Part shown: piece by piece, positions 27,449 through 35,661 of the stretch
Layout: every line of letters starts with the position of its first letter
Position numbering within the stretch: position 1 is the first letter of the stretch
DNA from: an uncultured SAR116 cluster alpha proteobacterium
Lineage (GTDB): Bacteria; Pseudomonadota; Alphaproteobacteria; Puniceispirillales; Marisalimonadaceae
Assembly: GCA_902592615.1 (NCBI GenBank)
Contig: CACJFI010000001.1
Location: 62,001 to 126,000 of the forward strand
Length of the DNA: 64,000 bases
Reading direction: 5' to 3'
Made by a program: the position numbers and the translations under genes
The notes under the pieces: model-generated
Databases searched by the model: none
What the model saw: the letters and a program-made list of their open reading frames with translations, nothing else
Told to the model about the DNA's origin: nothing

Positions 27449-28450
27449 ATGAAAACTAGTAAAATCAATGGTGAATGGACGACAAAAGAGCTTCAAATTG
27501 ATAAAAACTGGTTAATAAATTTAGATCATTTAGATAAACAAGAACTTTTTAAAGCTACTAAATTTGCAATTAAATCTAATAAATCTCTTTATGATATCAA
27601 AGATTCAGACTTTCCATTAAATAATTTTGTTAATAAAATTAATCTTATAAAAAAACAAATTCAGTTTGGCTTTGGATTTGTTGTTATTAAAGGGCTTCCT
27701 ATCACAGAATTTAATGATGAAGAAACAAAGGTAATGCTCTGGGGTTTAGGACAATATTTGGGATATCCTGAAAAACAAGATAAAGCAGGATCATTACTTC
27801 ACGTGGTTACTGATACTGGGGCAAGTTTTGCCAATACAGATCATATAAGAGGATTTCAAACAAATGAAGAACTTCAATTTCATACTGATGGAGCAGATAT
27901 TTTTGCTCTATTATGCATAAGAAATGCCAAAACAGGAGGATTATCTAAATTAGTATCATCAGTAGCAATATTTAAAGAAATTGAACAAAACAGACCTGAT
28001 CTTGCCAGAGTTCTTCAAGAACAATTTCATTTTGACTCCAGAACTCAAAATCCAAACGACGACAAAATTCAAAAAATTCCAATATTTGTAAAGCATGATA
28101 ATCTCATAACAGCTTTATATAAAAGAAGATATATCAGGTCAGCTCAACGTTTTGAAGAAGTCCCAAAGTTAACAAAATTACAATTTGAAGCTCTTGATCT
28201 GTTGGATAAATTATGTAATGACGATAAGTTTTGTTTAAGCATGAATCTAAGTCCTGGAGATCTAGAAATAGCTAGTAATGCAACTACGTTTCACTCAAGG
28301 GAAACTTATGAAGATTATCCCGATCCTAATAAAAGAAGATGCATGATTAGATTATGGTTATCTATGTCTTATGAAAGACCCCTTCCAGAAGTTTATAAGA
28401 GAACTAGAGAATGGGAGCCAACATTCAAAAGAAGAGGTTTGATTAATTAA
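27449..28450 (+). CDS. TauD/TfdA-like (gamma-butyrobetaine-hydroxylase type) dioxygenase
   Basis: A 333-residue Fe(II)/2OG oxygenase of the longer TauD type. GFGFVVIKGLP precedes the core. H145 and D147 lie in QFHTDGADI, the distal His in ATTFHSRETYEDYP, and the Arg-rich end RRCMIRLWLSM carries the 2OG Arg. Relatives hydroxylate quaternary amines, aliphatic acids or sulfonates. It follows the sulfatase by 30 bases and precedes the second CaiB gene by 79, so it may act on the desulfated product. Confidence 0.9.
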   Translation: MKTSKINGEWTTKELQIDKNWLINLDHLDKQELFKATKFAIKSNKSLYDIKDSDFPLNNFVNKINLIKKQIQFGFGFVVIKGLPITEFNDEETKVMLWGLGQYLGYPEKQDKAGSLLHVVTDTGASFANTDHIRGFQTNEELQFHTDGADIFALLCIRNAKTGGLSKLVSSVAIFKEIEQNRPDLARVLQEQFHFDSRTQNPNDDKIQKIPIFVKHDNLITALYKRRYIRSAQRFEEVPKLTKLQFEALDLLDKLCNDDKFCLSMNLSPGDLEIASNATTFHSRETYEDYPDPNKRRCMIRLWLSMSYERPLPEVYKRTREWEPTFKRRGLIN

Positions 28451-28529
28451 AATAAAACATTAACTATAATTATAATTTTTTCAGCCTATCACTTTAAATT
28501 CGAATAAGTTTTAAATTTAGGAGTTTTAT

Positions 28530-29735
28530 ATGTTTAAACCACTCAAGGGTATAAAAGTTTTGGATTTGACTGGAGTTTTAGCAGGTCCTTATTGCACTTA
28601 CCAATTAGCTTTACTGGGTGCTGAGGTAATTAAAATAGAGAATCTTGAGCAAGGTGATTGGACAAGAGTTGGTGGAAAAGATCAATCTCTTAATAGCTTA
28701 TATATGGGGACTTCATATCTAATTCAAAATTCAGATAAAAAGTCTATCCAAATAAACTTAAAGTCAGAAAAAGGAAAAGAAATTGCATTAGAGTTGATTA
28801 AAAGGGTTGATATTTTTGTTGAAAACATGAGACCTGGAAAAGCTGAAAAATTAGGACTTGGTTGGAAAGAGGTTTCAGATATTAATAATAAAATTATTTA
28901 TTGTTCAATTTCTGCATTCGGTCAGGATGGACCTCTCAAGAATAGGGGTGCTTATGATCACGTAGTTCAAGGGATGAGTGGAATTATGACCACTACTGGA
29001 ACTAAACAAACTGGCCCAACTAAAGTGGGTTCTCCCTTCATAGACTACTCAACGGGAATGAATGCTGCATTTGCTATCGTGTCTGCGATTCATGAGGTTA
29101 AACAAAAACAAAAATCTATTAGACTTGATGTTTCCATGCTTGATACGTCATTTTTGTTAATGGCAAATATGGTTACTGAACATTTGAATTCTGGATGGAT
29201 ACCTACCCCAATGGGAAATGAAGCGCAAAGTGGTTCACCTGCATCTGGAATGTATAATACTCTAACATCCCCTATTTTACTTGCTGCCAACAATAATATT
29301 CAATTTTTATCTTTATGTAAGGCACTAAACACAATTGGGTCATTTGATACTGAAAAGTGGAAATCAGAAAAAATAAGAAAATCAAAACAAGGTGAGCTTA
29401 GAGAGGAATTTCAGAATATATTTATTACAAAAACAGCAGAAGATTTAGAAATACTTTTAAATAATTTTAATGTGCCTGCTGGAAAAATAAGATCATTACC
29501 AGAGGCAGTAGCAGAAAAGCAGTTCAAAGAAAGAAAATTGTGGAATAAAATAGATATAAAAAGTATCAACAAAGAATTTTTTGTGCCAAGTATTGGTTTC
29601 AAAGTTGATAAAAGTGAGGTTTCACCCAAAAATCCACCTCCAACTTTAGGAGAGAACACTAAGGAAGTTTTGCAAAACATTGGAATCAAGAAAGATCTAT
29701 TGGTGGCACTTAAAAAAGAAGGTGTGATTAATTAA
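28530..29735 (+). CDS. CaiB/BaiF (class III) CoA-transferase
   Basis: A 401-residue protein, paralogue of the one at 24475: same MFKPLKGIKVLDLTG opening, GRxxGP-type loop as FGQDGPLKNRG, catalytic Asp143 in GAYDHVVQ, and RLDVSMLDTSF. A clear ribosome-binding site (TTAGGAG, about 8 bases before ATG) supports the start. It converges with the enolase-superfamily gene, overlapping by 8 bases. The repeat of TauD plus CaiB on both sides of one sulfatase suggests two rounds of oxidation and CoA activation, or two related substrates. Confidence 0.93.
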   Translation: MFKPLKGIKVLDLTGVLAGPYCTYQLALLGAEVIKIENLEQGDWTRVGGKDQSLNSLYMGTSYLIQNSDKKSIQINLKSEKGKEIALELIKRVDIFVENMRPGKAEKLGLGWKEVSDINNKIIYCSISAFGQDGPLKNRGAYDHVVQGMSGIMTTTGTKQTGPTKVGSPFIDYSTGMNAAFAIVSAIHEVKQKQKSIRLDVSMLDTSFLLMANMVTEHLNSGWIPTPMGNEAQSGSPASGMYNTLTSPILLAANNNIQFLSLCKALNTIGSFDTEKWKSEKIRKSKQGELREEFQNIFITKTAEDLEILLNNFNVPAGKIRSLPEAVAEKQFKERKLWNKIDIKSINKEFFVPSIGFKVDKSEVSPKNPPPTLGENTKEVLQNIGIKKDLLVALKKEGVIN

Positions 29736-30840
29736 ATTTCTTGAGTTCTAATTCATTTATTGTTACGCCCACCCCAAAACCATTTGCTGGAAGTCTTGAT
29801 TTACCATTTATAATTTCAGGATTTGGATTTTCTAACAATGTTTTAAAATATTCAGTTTCTTTATATTGATATTCCATTAAAGGTGGTTCTTTCGCAGCTG
29901 CGCAGATCTGAAGAGTGTGAGCGTGAGCTACTGGGCCAGTTGGATTATGAGGTGAAAATTTTACATTATGGTTATATAAAAATTTATCTAAAGCTATTAG
30001 CTCATCCGGCCCACCTGCGTATTTAATATCAGGCATCATAACGTCGTACACACCAGATTTGACATATTTTTCAAAACCTACAGTAAGAACTTTTTTTTCC
30101 AAACCAGCTAAAAACATACCTTTTGAATTTGTAATTGATCTTATTTTTTTTAATTCTCCTAAACTTTCAATTGTTTCTGGTATAGGGCACTCTAACCAAT
30201 ATAAATTTAAACCCTCAATCTCTTTGATTAGATCTATAGTTGTTTCAAAATTAAATCTCCAATGACAATCAATCATTACATCAATCTTTGGATCCACATT
30301 TTGCTTTATTATGTTTATCCTTTCTAATCCAGGTTGCATTGCTTTTCGTATCTCTTTAGATGTCAACCCTGCTGAAACCTCATCAAAAGGAGCAAACTTA
30401 ATTTTTGTAAAGCCATCCTTTAATACTTCATGCAGTTTATTTACAATTCCTTTAGGAGTTCTATCGACAGTTGAACGGTTAAAATTAGCATATATGCTTA
30501 CTTTTTTATGATTATTACCAAAAATTGAACTAATTGATTTTTCTTTTAACTTACCCTCAATATCCCATAAACATTGCATGATTGCAGAACTCAGTGCAGC
30601 TTCTACAATATTACTAAAAGGTAATAGTTTTTTTAAATCTTGAGGTGTTAAATAATTCTTATTCAATATCAATTCAAAAATCTTTTCACTTTGTGTCAAA
30701 ATTTCGTTCTCTTTTCCTTGAAGTGTTGCTTCACCCCATCCAGAAATACCAATATCATTTTCTAATTTTACAAATAACCATTTGGTTTTCTTCGTAACAT
30801 TAGCTTCAAATAAATTGGATTTAATAATTTTATTTGTCAT
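29728..30840 (-). CDS. enolase superfamily (mandelate racemase/muconate lactonizing) protein
   Basis: A 370-residue enolase-superfamily protein. The capping domain covers about residues 1-120, then the barrel. Visible active-site parts are K146/K148 (TKIKFA), metal ligands D191 (MIDCHW), E217 (WLECPIPE) and E248, then D271 and H298 in FSPHNPTGPVA, the dehydratase-like arrangement of sugar-acid dehydratases. The exact substrate is unknown. It is transcribed against the CaiB gene and divergently from the aconitase X genes 89 bases away. Confidence 0.88.
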   Translation of the reverse strand: MTNKIIKSNLFEANVTKKTKWLFVKLENDIGISGWGEATLQGKENEILTQSEKIFELILNKNYLTPQDLKKLLPFSNIVEAALSSAIMQCLWDIEGKLKEKSISSIFGNNHKKVSIYANFNRSTVDRTPKGIVNKLHEVLKDGFTKIKFAPFDEVSAGLTSKEIRKAMQPGLERINIIKQNVDPKIDVMIDCHWRFNFETTIDLIKEIEGLNLYWLECPIPETIESLGELKKIRSITNSKGMFLAGLEKKVLTVGFEKYVKSGVYDVMMPDIKYAGGPDELIALDKFLYNHNVKFSPHNPTGPVAHAHTLQICAAAKEPPLMEYQYKETEYFKTLLENPNPEIINGKSRLPANGFGVGVTINELELKKFN

Positions 30841-30929
30841 ATAAAAAATTTTGGTAAATTATAAATATATAAAATAAAGTTATATTTTTTATTTTTTTTG
30901 TAAATACATATTTTCAAAGGAGGAAATGG

Positions 30930-32156
30930 ATGCACTTAAATGATGAAGAAAAATCAATGCTTAATGGTGATTTTGGTAAAGCAAAGAAATGGGCACTAGA
31001 ACATCAAATAAAAGTAGGAAGTTTTTTTTCTGCCAGGAAATTTGTAAATGTAAGTCAAGCACATATGATGGTGGATCCTGAGTCAATAGGTCAAGCAGGA
31101 GTTATTTTTTTAGAAGATTTAGTTAATAAGGGTGCTAAAGTATCTATCCCTACTATAACTGACCCAAGAGGTGTTGATTTGAATTATTATAAGCCACTAG
31201 GTCAGACCGAAGAAATGGCTGAAATAGATCGAAGAACAATTAAAGCTTGTACTTCAATGGGTATTATGATGACTGACACTTGTGTTAATTATCAAACTAT
31301 TATGCCCCCAGTCTATGGAGAACACGTTGCGTATGGTGATACAGGTGTAGTAATTTATTCCAACAGTGTATGTGGAGCAAGATCTAATTTTGAGGGAGGT
31401 CCTTCAGCTTTAGCTGCAGGTTTGACTGGAAGAACACCTGATTATGGTCTCCACCTTGATGAGAATAGGTTACCAACTAAGAGATTTTGTGTGAAATACC
31501 AACCAAAAGATCTAACAGATTGGGGAATTTTAGGAGCTATTATTGGAAAACAACTAGGGTCTTATTGGGAAGTTCCCATAGTAGAGGCTTTAGAAGTAGT
31601 TCCTAACTCTGATGAAATGAAACACTTGGGAGCCGCTATGGCAAGTTATGGATCCACACCTTTATTCCATCTTCATAAAATTACACCTGAGGCAAAGAAT
31701 CTTAAAATTGAACAATTTGATAATCTTGATTTAATCGACATAAATTCGTCTGATTTTGAATCCTTAAAATCTTTATTTGGTCGAAAGGGTGATAAAATTG
31801 ATGTAGTTGTTTTTGCTGCACCTCAATTATCAATAGTTGAAATGCAAAAAGTTGCTAGTTTAAGCAAGGATAAAAGCTTTAAGGTACCAGTCATAGTTTG
31901 TACATCACCACAAGTATATGCAGACTCATTAAGAATGGGATTTATTGAAAAAATCGAAAATTCTGGTGCAAAGGTTTTACAGGGTACCTGTTTCTATCAA
32001 CAATACGCTCGTGAAATTGGAGAGGCAAATGGTTGGAAAAAATTATTAAGTAATTCAACAAAAATTGTTAATATATTAGGTGGCTATGGATATGCACCTG
32101 CCTTAGCAAGTATGGAAAATTGCATTCTAGGAGCAGTCAAAGGGGAAATAGTGTGA
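30930..32156 (+). CDS. aconitase X catalytic (large) subunit, DUF521
   Basis: A 408-residue AcnX large subunit. Conserved pieces are MMVDPESIGQAG, ITDPRGVD, and Cys118 (TDTCVNYQ), Cys148 (NSVCGARSNFEGG) and a third Cys in LQGTCFYQQYAR that probably hold the metal or Fe-S centre. AcnX enzymes dehydrate cis-3-hydroxyproline or phosphomevalonate. This two-subunit bacterial form is usually the hydroxyproline type, but no partner reductase is nearby, so the substrate stays open. A strong ribosome-binding site (AAGGAGGAAAT) precedes the ATG. It overlaps the small subunit by 4 bases. Confidence 0.92.
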   Translation: MHLNDEEKSMLNGDFGKAKKWALEHQIKVGSFFSARKFVNVSQAHMMVDPESIGQAGVIFLEDLVNKGAKVSIPTITDPRGVDLNYYKPLGQTEEMAEIDRRTIKACTSMGIMMTDTCVNYQTIMPPVYGEHVAYGDTGVVIYSNSVCGARSNFEGGPSALAAGLTGRTPDYGLHLDENRLPTKRFCVKYQPKDLTDWGILGAIIGKQLGSYWEVPIVEALEVVPNSDEMKHLGAAMASYGSTPLFHLHKITPEAKNLKIEQFDNLDLIDINSSDFESLKSLFGRKGDKIDVVVFAAPQLSIVEMQKVASLSKDKSFKVPVIVCTSPQVYADSLRMGFIEKIENSGAKVLQGTCFYQQYAREIGEANGWKKLLSNSTKIVNILGGYGYAPALASMENCILGAVKGEIV

Positions 32157-32560
32157 GTAAAATATTGAAATGTCATCCAGGTATTGGTGATAAGACAGAA
32201 GGGATTGTTCTATGTGCCAACGATAATTTTTCTGCTCGTTATGATTTAGATAGAATTAAAGGTGTCTTTTCAAGACCACAACATAAATTATTTGGTAAGT
32301 CGTATAAAAACAAGATTTTAGTTCTTAATGAATCTAAGGGAGGTGTTGCTTCTGCATGGATGTTATATGAAATGAAGGTAAGGGATGTTGTTCCAAAAGC
32401 AATTCTTTTTAACAAGGCTAATACCATATTAGCTCAAGGAGCAGCTCATGCAAATTTAACTATGTGTGACAGATTTATAGACGGGGATATAACATCTTTA
32501 TTAAAAACTGGTGATAAAGTCATTGTCGATCCCTCAGGAGGTTATATAGAAATTATATAA
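32153..32560 (+). CDS. aconitase X swivel (small) subunit, DUF126
   Basis: A 135-residue swivel-domain protein from GTG 32153, which overlaps the large-subunit stop as GTGA and lies 8 bases after an AGGGG ribosome-binding site; a longer frame from 32120 is unlikely. Family motifs are LNESKGGVASAWMLYEM, the helix PKAILFNKANTILAQGA, and the C-terminal VDPSGGYIEI with the Ser that contacts substrate carboxylate. It completes the active site of the large subunit as a heterodimer. Confidence 0.92.
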   Translation: MSKILKCHPGIGDKTEGIVLCANDNFSARYDLDRIKGVFSRPQHKLFGKSYKNKILVLNESKGGVASAWMLYEMKVRDVVPKAILFNKANTILAQGAAHANLTMCDRFIDGDITSLLKTGDKVIVDPSGGYIEII

Positions 32561-32613
32561 AAATAATTTATGAACATATAAAAAATATAAATTTCTAATA
32601 TTAAATATTTTAA

Positions 32614-32627
32614 ATTAACATGTTAAT
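32614..32627. promoter_or_regulatory. perfect 14-base palindrome upstream of tctC
   Basis: ATTAACATGTTAAT is a perfect palindrome with 7-base arms. It lies 11 bases before the G-rich ribosome-binding site of tctC and after the aconitase X operon. It could be an operator for the TTT transporter genes. AT-rich palindromes also arise by chance, so this is tentative. Confidence 0.35.
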
Positions 32628-32648
32628 ATCATTTTTTTGGGGGTTATA

Positions 32649-33623
32649 ATGGTTTTTTTTAAAAATAAATTTAAACTAATTTATGTAATTTTATGTTCTT
32701 TTCTGTTTTCTTTTGGTGCTCATTCATCTGATTATCCAACGAAACCAATAAATGTAATGGTTGGTTATGCAGCTGGAGGGGGAACAGATTCTTATGCCAG
32801 AACATTAGCCAGCTTTATACATGAGCATTTAGGTATGCCTTTTATGATTACTAATAAACCTGGCGCCAGTGGTTTCATTGCAGCTAAAGCTGTTGCAGAT
32901 GCAAAATCTGATGGATATAGGCTATATGTTATGGCGCCTGGACCTTTTTTCATTAAAGATGTATTAGATGGTGATAAAGCTAAAGTTAAGCCATTAGAGG
33001 TTTTTAGACCTCTTGGGACAGTAGGTGTTCTAAATACTTCATTAATGGTTCCTATGGACTCTCCTTTTAAAACTGCCAAAGATTTTGTTGATTATTATAA
33101 AGCAAATCCTGATAAAGTCGCGAGGTGGGCAAATACAGGGAATGCAAGTTTACATACTTTAGGTGGACATGCTTTTTTACAAGCTAATGGAATAAAAGCT
33201 CAAACAATACCGCATAAAGGCGGTGCAAAAGCAAGGCTTTCGATTATTAGTAAACAAGTTGATTACGGTTTTGTTGGAATACAATTGTTAGCTGGTTTTG
33301 ATACGAAGATGCGACCTTTAGGTGCTTTAGGGAATACCAGAGATCCAAATTATCCAGATGTTCCAACTGTTGAGGAAGCTGGTTTGCCTCCAATGGGAAT
33401 TGCAAATCCAATGATGGTTTGGGCAAAAAAAGATATTCCAGAAGATGCAGCTCAAAAATTAATTGTCGCAATTAAAAAAGTTGCTGAGAGTAAAGGTTTT
33501 AAAAAATTAATTAAAAAGCTTGGTTTATCAGCTATTTATGCTTCTCCAGAAGAATCAGTTAAACTATTAAACGATCTAGGAGCTCAAGTGACACCTGTTG
33601 CTAAAAGAGTTTTCAATAAGTAG
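32649..33623 (+). CDS. tctC: TTT transporter solute-binding protein TctC
   Basis: A 324-residue periplasmic binding protein of the Bug/TctC family. The signal peptide is residues 1-23 (KLIYVILCSFLFSFGAHSS). The mature start YPTKPINVMVGYAAGGGTD is the family hallmark carboxylate-binding loop. The start at ATG 32649 is set by a GGGGG ribosome-binding site 5 bases upstream; the TTG at 32637 lies ahead of it. It binds an organic anion for TctAB. It is separated from tctB by an attenuator-like hairpin. Confidence 0.93.
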   Translation: MVFFKNKFKLIYVILCSFLFSFGAHSSDYPTKPINVMVGYAAGGGTDSYARTLASFIHEHLGMPFMITNKPGASGFIAAKAVADAKSDGYRLYVMAPGPFFIKDVLDGDKAKVKPLEVFRPLGTVGVLNTSLMVPMDSPFKTAKDFVDYYKANPDKVARWANTGNASLHTLGGHAFLQANGIKAQTIPHKGGAKARLSIISKQVDYGFVGIQLLAGFDTKMRPLGALGNTRDPNYPDVPTVEEAGLPPMGIANPMMVWAKKDIPEDAAQKLIVAIKKVAESKGFKKLIKKLGLSAIYASPEESVKLLNDLGAQVTPVAKRVFNK

Positions 33624-33627
33624 AATG

Positions 33628-33658
33628 AAAAAGGCCATTTACAAATGGCCTTTTTTTT
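33628..33658 (+). terminator. rho-independent terminator/attenuator between tctC and tctB
   Basis: The stem GGCCATT/AATGGCC with loop TACA is extended by flanking A and T runs and followed by eight T. It lies directly after the tctC stop and ends 3 bases before the tctB start, so it probably lets most transcripts stop after the binding protein. Confidence 0.9.
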
Positions 33659-33661
33659 AAA

Positions 33662-34165
33662 ATGTTCAATTTAAATAAATTTAAAAATTTTAACTTTTCT
33701 TCTGGGTTAGCTTTACTCATGATTAGTTTGTTTTTATTATTTGATATTAGATCAACAGAATTTTCTGATGTCACAACAGGGGAAGGAGTTGTAGGTCCAA
33801 AAACAGCTCCAACTTTCTTAAATATTGGAATAATTTGCCTATCAATTCTATTAATAATTAGTAGTTTTTCTAATAAAAACAGTAATGAGAAATTAGAAAA
33901 TATTGATTTGACTTTAATTTTGAAAAAAGTCCTATTGATATTAATTGCCTTTTTATACTTGTTTTTGACTAATTTTATAGGATATTTAACAAGTACATTG
34001 CTGATAATACCCTTAATACTATACATATTTGAAAACAAAAATTTAAAAAAAAATTTAGTTATTTCTATTAGTGGAGCTCTTATTTATTATATTTTTTTTA
34101 TTAAAATTTTAGGTTTACATAATCCTGATCCTTATTATGAAATTTTTAATATTGTGAGCTTCTGA
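33662..34165 (+). CDS. tctB: TTT transporter small membrane subunit TctB
   Basis: A 167-residue membrane protein with four predicted helices, the usual TctB design, and the GEGVVGPKTAPTFL loop after helix 1 that is typical of the family. It overlaps tctA by TGATG (stop and start share one base), a coupled TctB-TctA pair. There is no obvious ribosome-binding site apart from the preceding hairpin's T-run, so it may rely on read-through from tctC. Confidence 0.88.
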   Translation: MFNLNKFKNFNFSSGLALLMISLFLLFDIRSTEFSDVTTGEGVVGPKTAPTFLNIGIICLSILLIISSFSNKNSNEKLENIDLTLILKKVLLILIAFLYLFLTNFIGYLTSTLLIIPLILYIFENKNLKKNLVISISGALIYYIFFIKILGLHNPDPYYEIFNIVSF

Positions 34166-35658
34166 TGGAAATTTTAAATGGATTTGATTATTTATTTTCT
34201 AATACTTCTGCCTTGATATTTGTTTTTTTAGGTGCTGTTGTAGGTATGGTAGTTGGAGCTATTCCAGGTCTGTCAGCTGCTGCGGCTATTGCAATGATTG
34301 TACCTGCTACATTTTACTTGGACCCACTATCTGCACTTGGTTTTTTGTATGTAATTGGTAAATCAGGAAGATATGGAGGATCTATTTCTGCTATATTGTT
34401 TAATACACCAGGTACTGCGGCAGCAGCAGCCACAATGCAAGATGGATATCCAATGACACAAAAAGGTCAGTCAGGAAAAGCTCTAAAAATTGCTACAGTT
34501 GCATCCGTATTTGGAGATTTTATAGGTGAATTTATTTTAATATTTGGTGTAGCTTACATAGCTGCTTGGACACTGTCTTTTGGTCCTCCAGAATATTTTG
34601 CAGTTTATTTTGCAGCATTTGTCATAATTGGAAGTGTTATAGGAAAATCCATTATTAAGGGAATAGTCTCTACTTTATTAGGAGCTTTGTTGTCACTCAT
34701 AGGAATGGATCCAATTACGGGTGAATCGAGATATACATTTTACATTTATGAACTTGAAAATGGTTTGAATCTTGTTCCTTTATTAATTGGATTATTTGTC
34801 TTTTCAGAAATTTTGTTTCAATTTAATAAAGTTCTATCCAGCAAAATTGAAGAGATTTCTATAAAATCCAACATTAAATCTGACCATTCATTATCTTTTT
34901 CTGAAATTAAAAAATGTTTAATGATCATGACTAGATCTTCTGCGATAGGAGCATTTATTGGAATGATGCCTGGTTTAGGGTCAGCTGTTGCATGTTTTGT
35001 TGCGTATGGGGAAGAAAAGCGAAGGTCCAAAAATAAAAAATTGTGGGGAACTGGAATTGTTGAAGGGGTTGCAGCTCCTGAGTCAGCTAATAATGCTGTT
35101 TCTGGACCAACAATGATACCGCTTCTAACTCTAGGTATTCCAGGCAGTACAATAGCCGCTATATTAATTGGAGTATTTTTGATACATGGAATTCAAGTAG
35201 GGCCTACAATCTTTGCTACTAGTAAAGAACTTGTTTATGGTTTATTTGCTTGCGGTTTATTGGGAATTGTAACTTATGGTATAATTGGATACTTTTTTGG
35301 ACCTTTACTTGGAAGAATTATCGCTGTTCTCTCTCCAAATATGATTTATCCTTTTGTTTTGATTACTGGATTTATAGCGGCTTATTCAGCTAGGCAAAGC
35401 TTATTTGATGTAGGACTTGCAATTTTGTTCGGAGTGATTGGTTATTTGCTGAGATTGACTGGATATAGCCTGCCTGCTTTGTTAATAGCATTTGTTTTGG
35501 CAAGAAATGCTGAAGAAGCTTTTAGACAATCTCTACTTTTATCTGAACAAGGTATTGGTATTTTTTTAAACAGACCAATAGCGATTGCTTTTTTTGTTGT
35601 TGGATTTTTAGTTCTATTTTTTCGCATAAAAACAAAAGATAAATCCTTGGAGAATTAA
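34165..35658 (+). CDS. tctA: TTT transporter large membrane subunit TctA
   Basis: A 497-residue membrane protein with about 12 helices and the TctA signature motifs VGAIPGLSAAAA and GMMPGLGSAV, plus ESANNAVSGPTMIPLLTLGIPGS. It is the channel subunit for secondary uptake of the TctC-bound anion. It is paralogous to the TctA at 40852. The PHP gene follows after 3 bases and is probably co-translated. Confidence 0.94.
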   Translation: MEILNGFDYLFSNTSALIFVFLGAVVGMVVGAIPGLSAAAAIAMIVPATFYLDPLSALGFLYVIGKSGRYGGSISAILFNTPGTAAAAATMQDGYPMTQKGQSGKALKIATVASVFGDFIGEFILIFGVAYIAAWTLSFGPPEYFAVYFAAFVIIGSVIGKSIIKGIVSTLLGALLSLIGMDPITGESRYTFYIYELENGLNLVPLLIGLFVFSEILFQFNKVLSSKIEEISIKSNIKSDHSLSFSEIKKCLMIMTRSSAIGAFIGMMPGLGSAVACFVAYGEEKRRSKNKKLWGTGIVEGVAAPESANNAVSGPTMIPLLTLGIPGSTIAAILIGVFLIHGIQVGPTIFATSKELVYGLFACGLLGIVTYGIIGYFFGPLLGRIIAVLSPNMIYPFVLITGFIAAYSARQSLFDVGLAILFGVIGYLLRLTGYSLPALLIAFVLARNAEEAFRQSLLLSEQGIGIFLNRPIAIAFFVVGFLVLFFRIKTKDKSLEN

Positions 35659-35661
35659 TTT

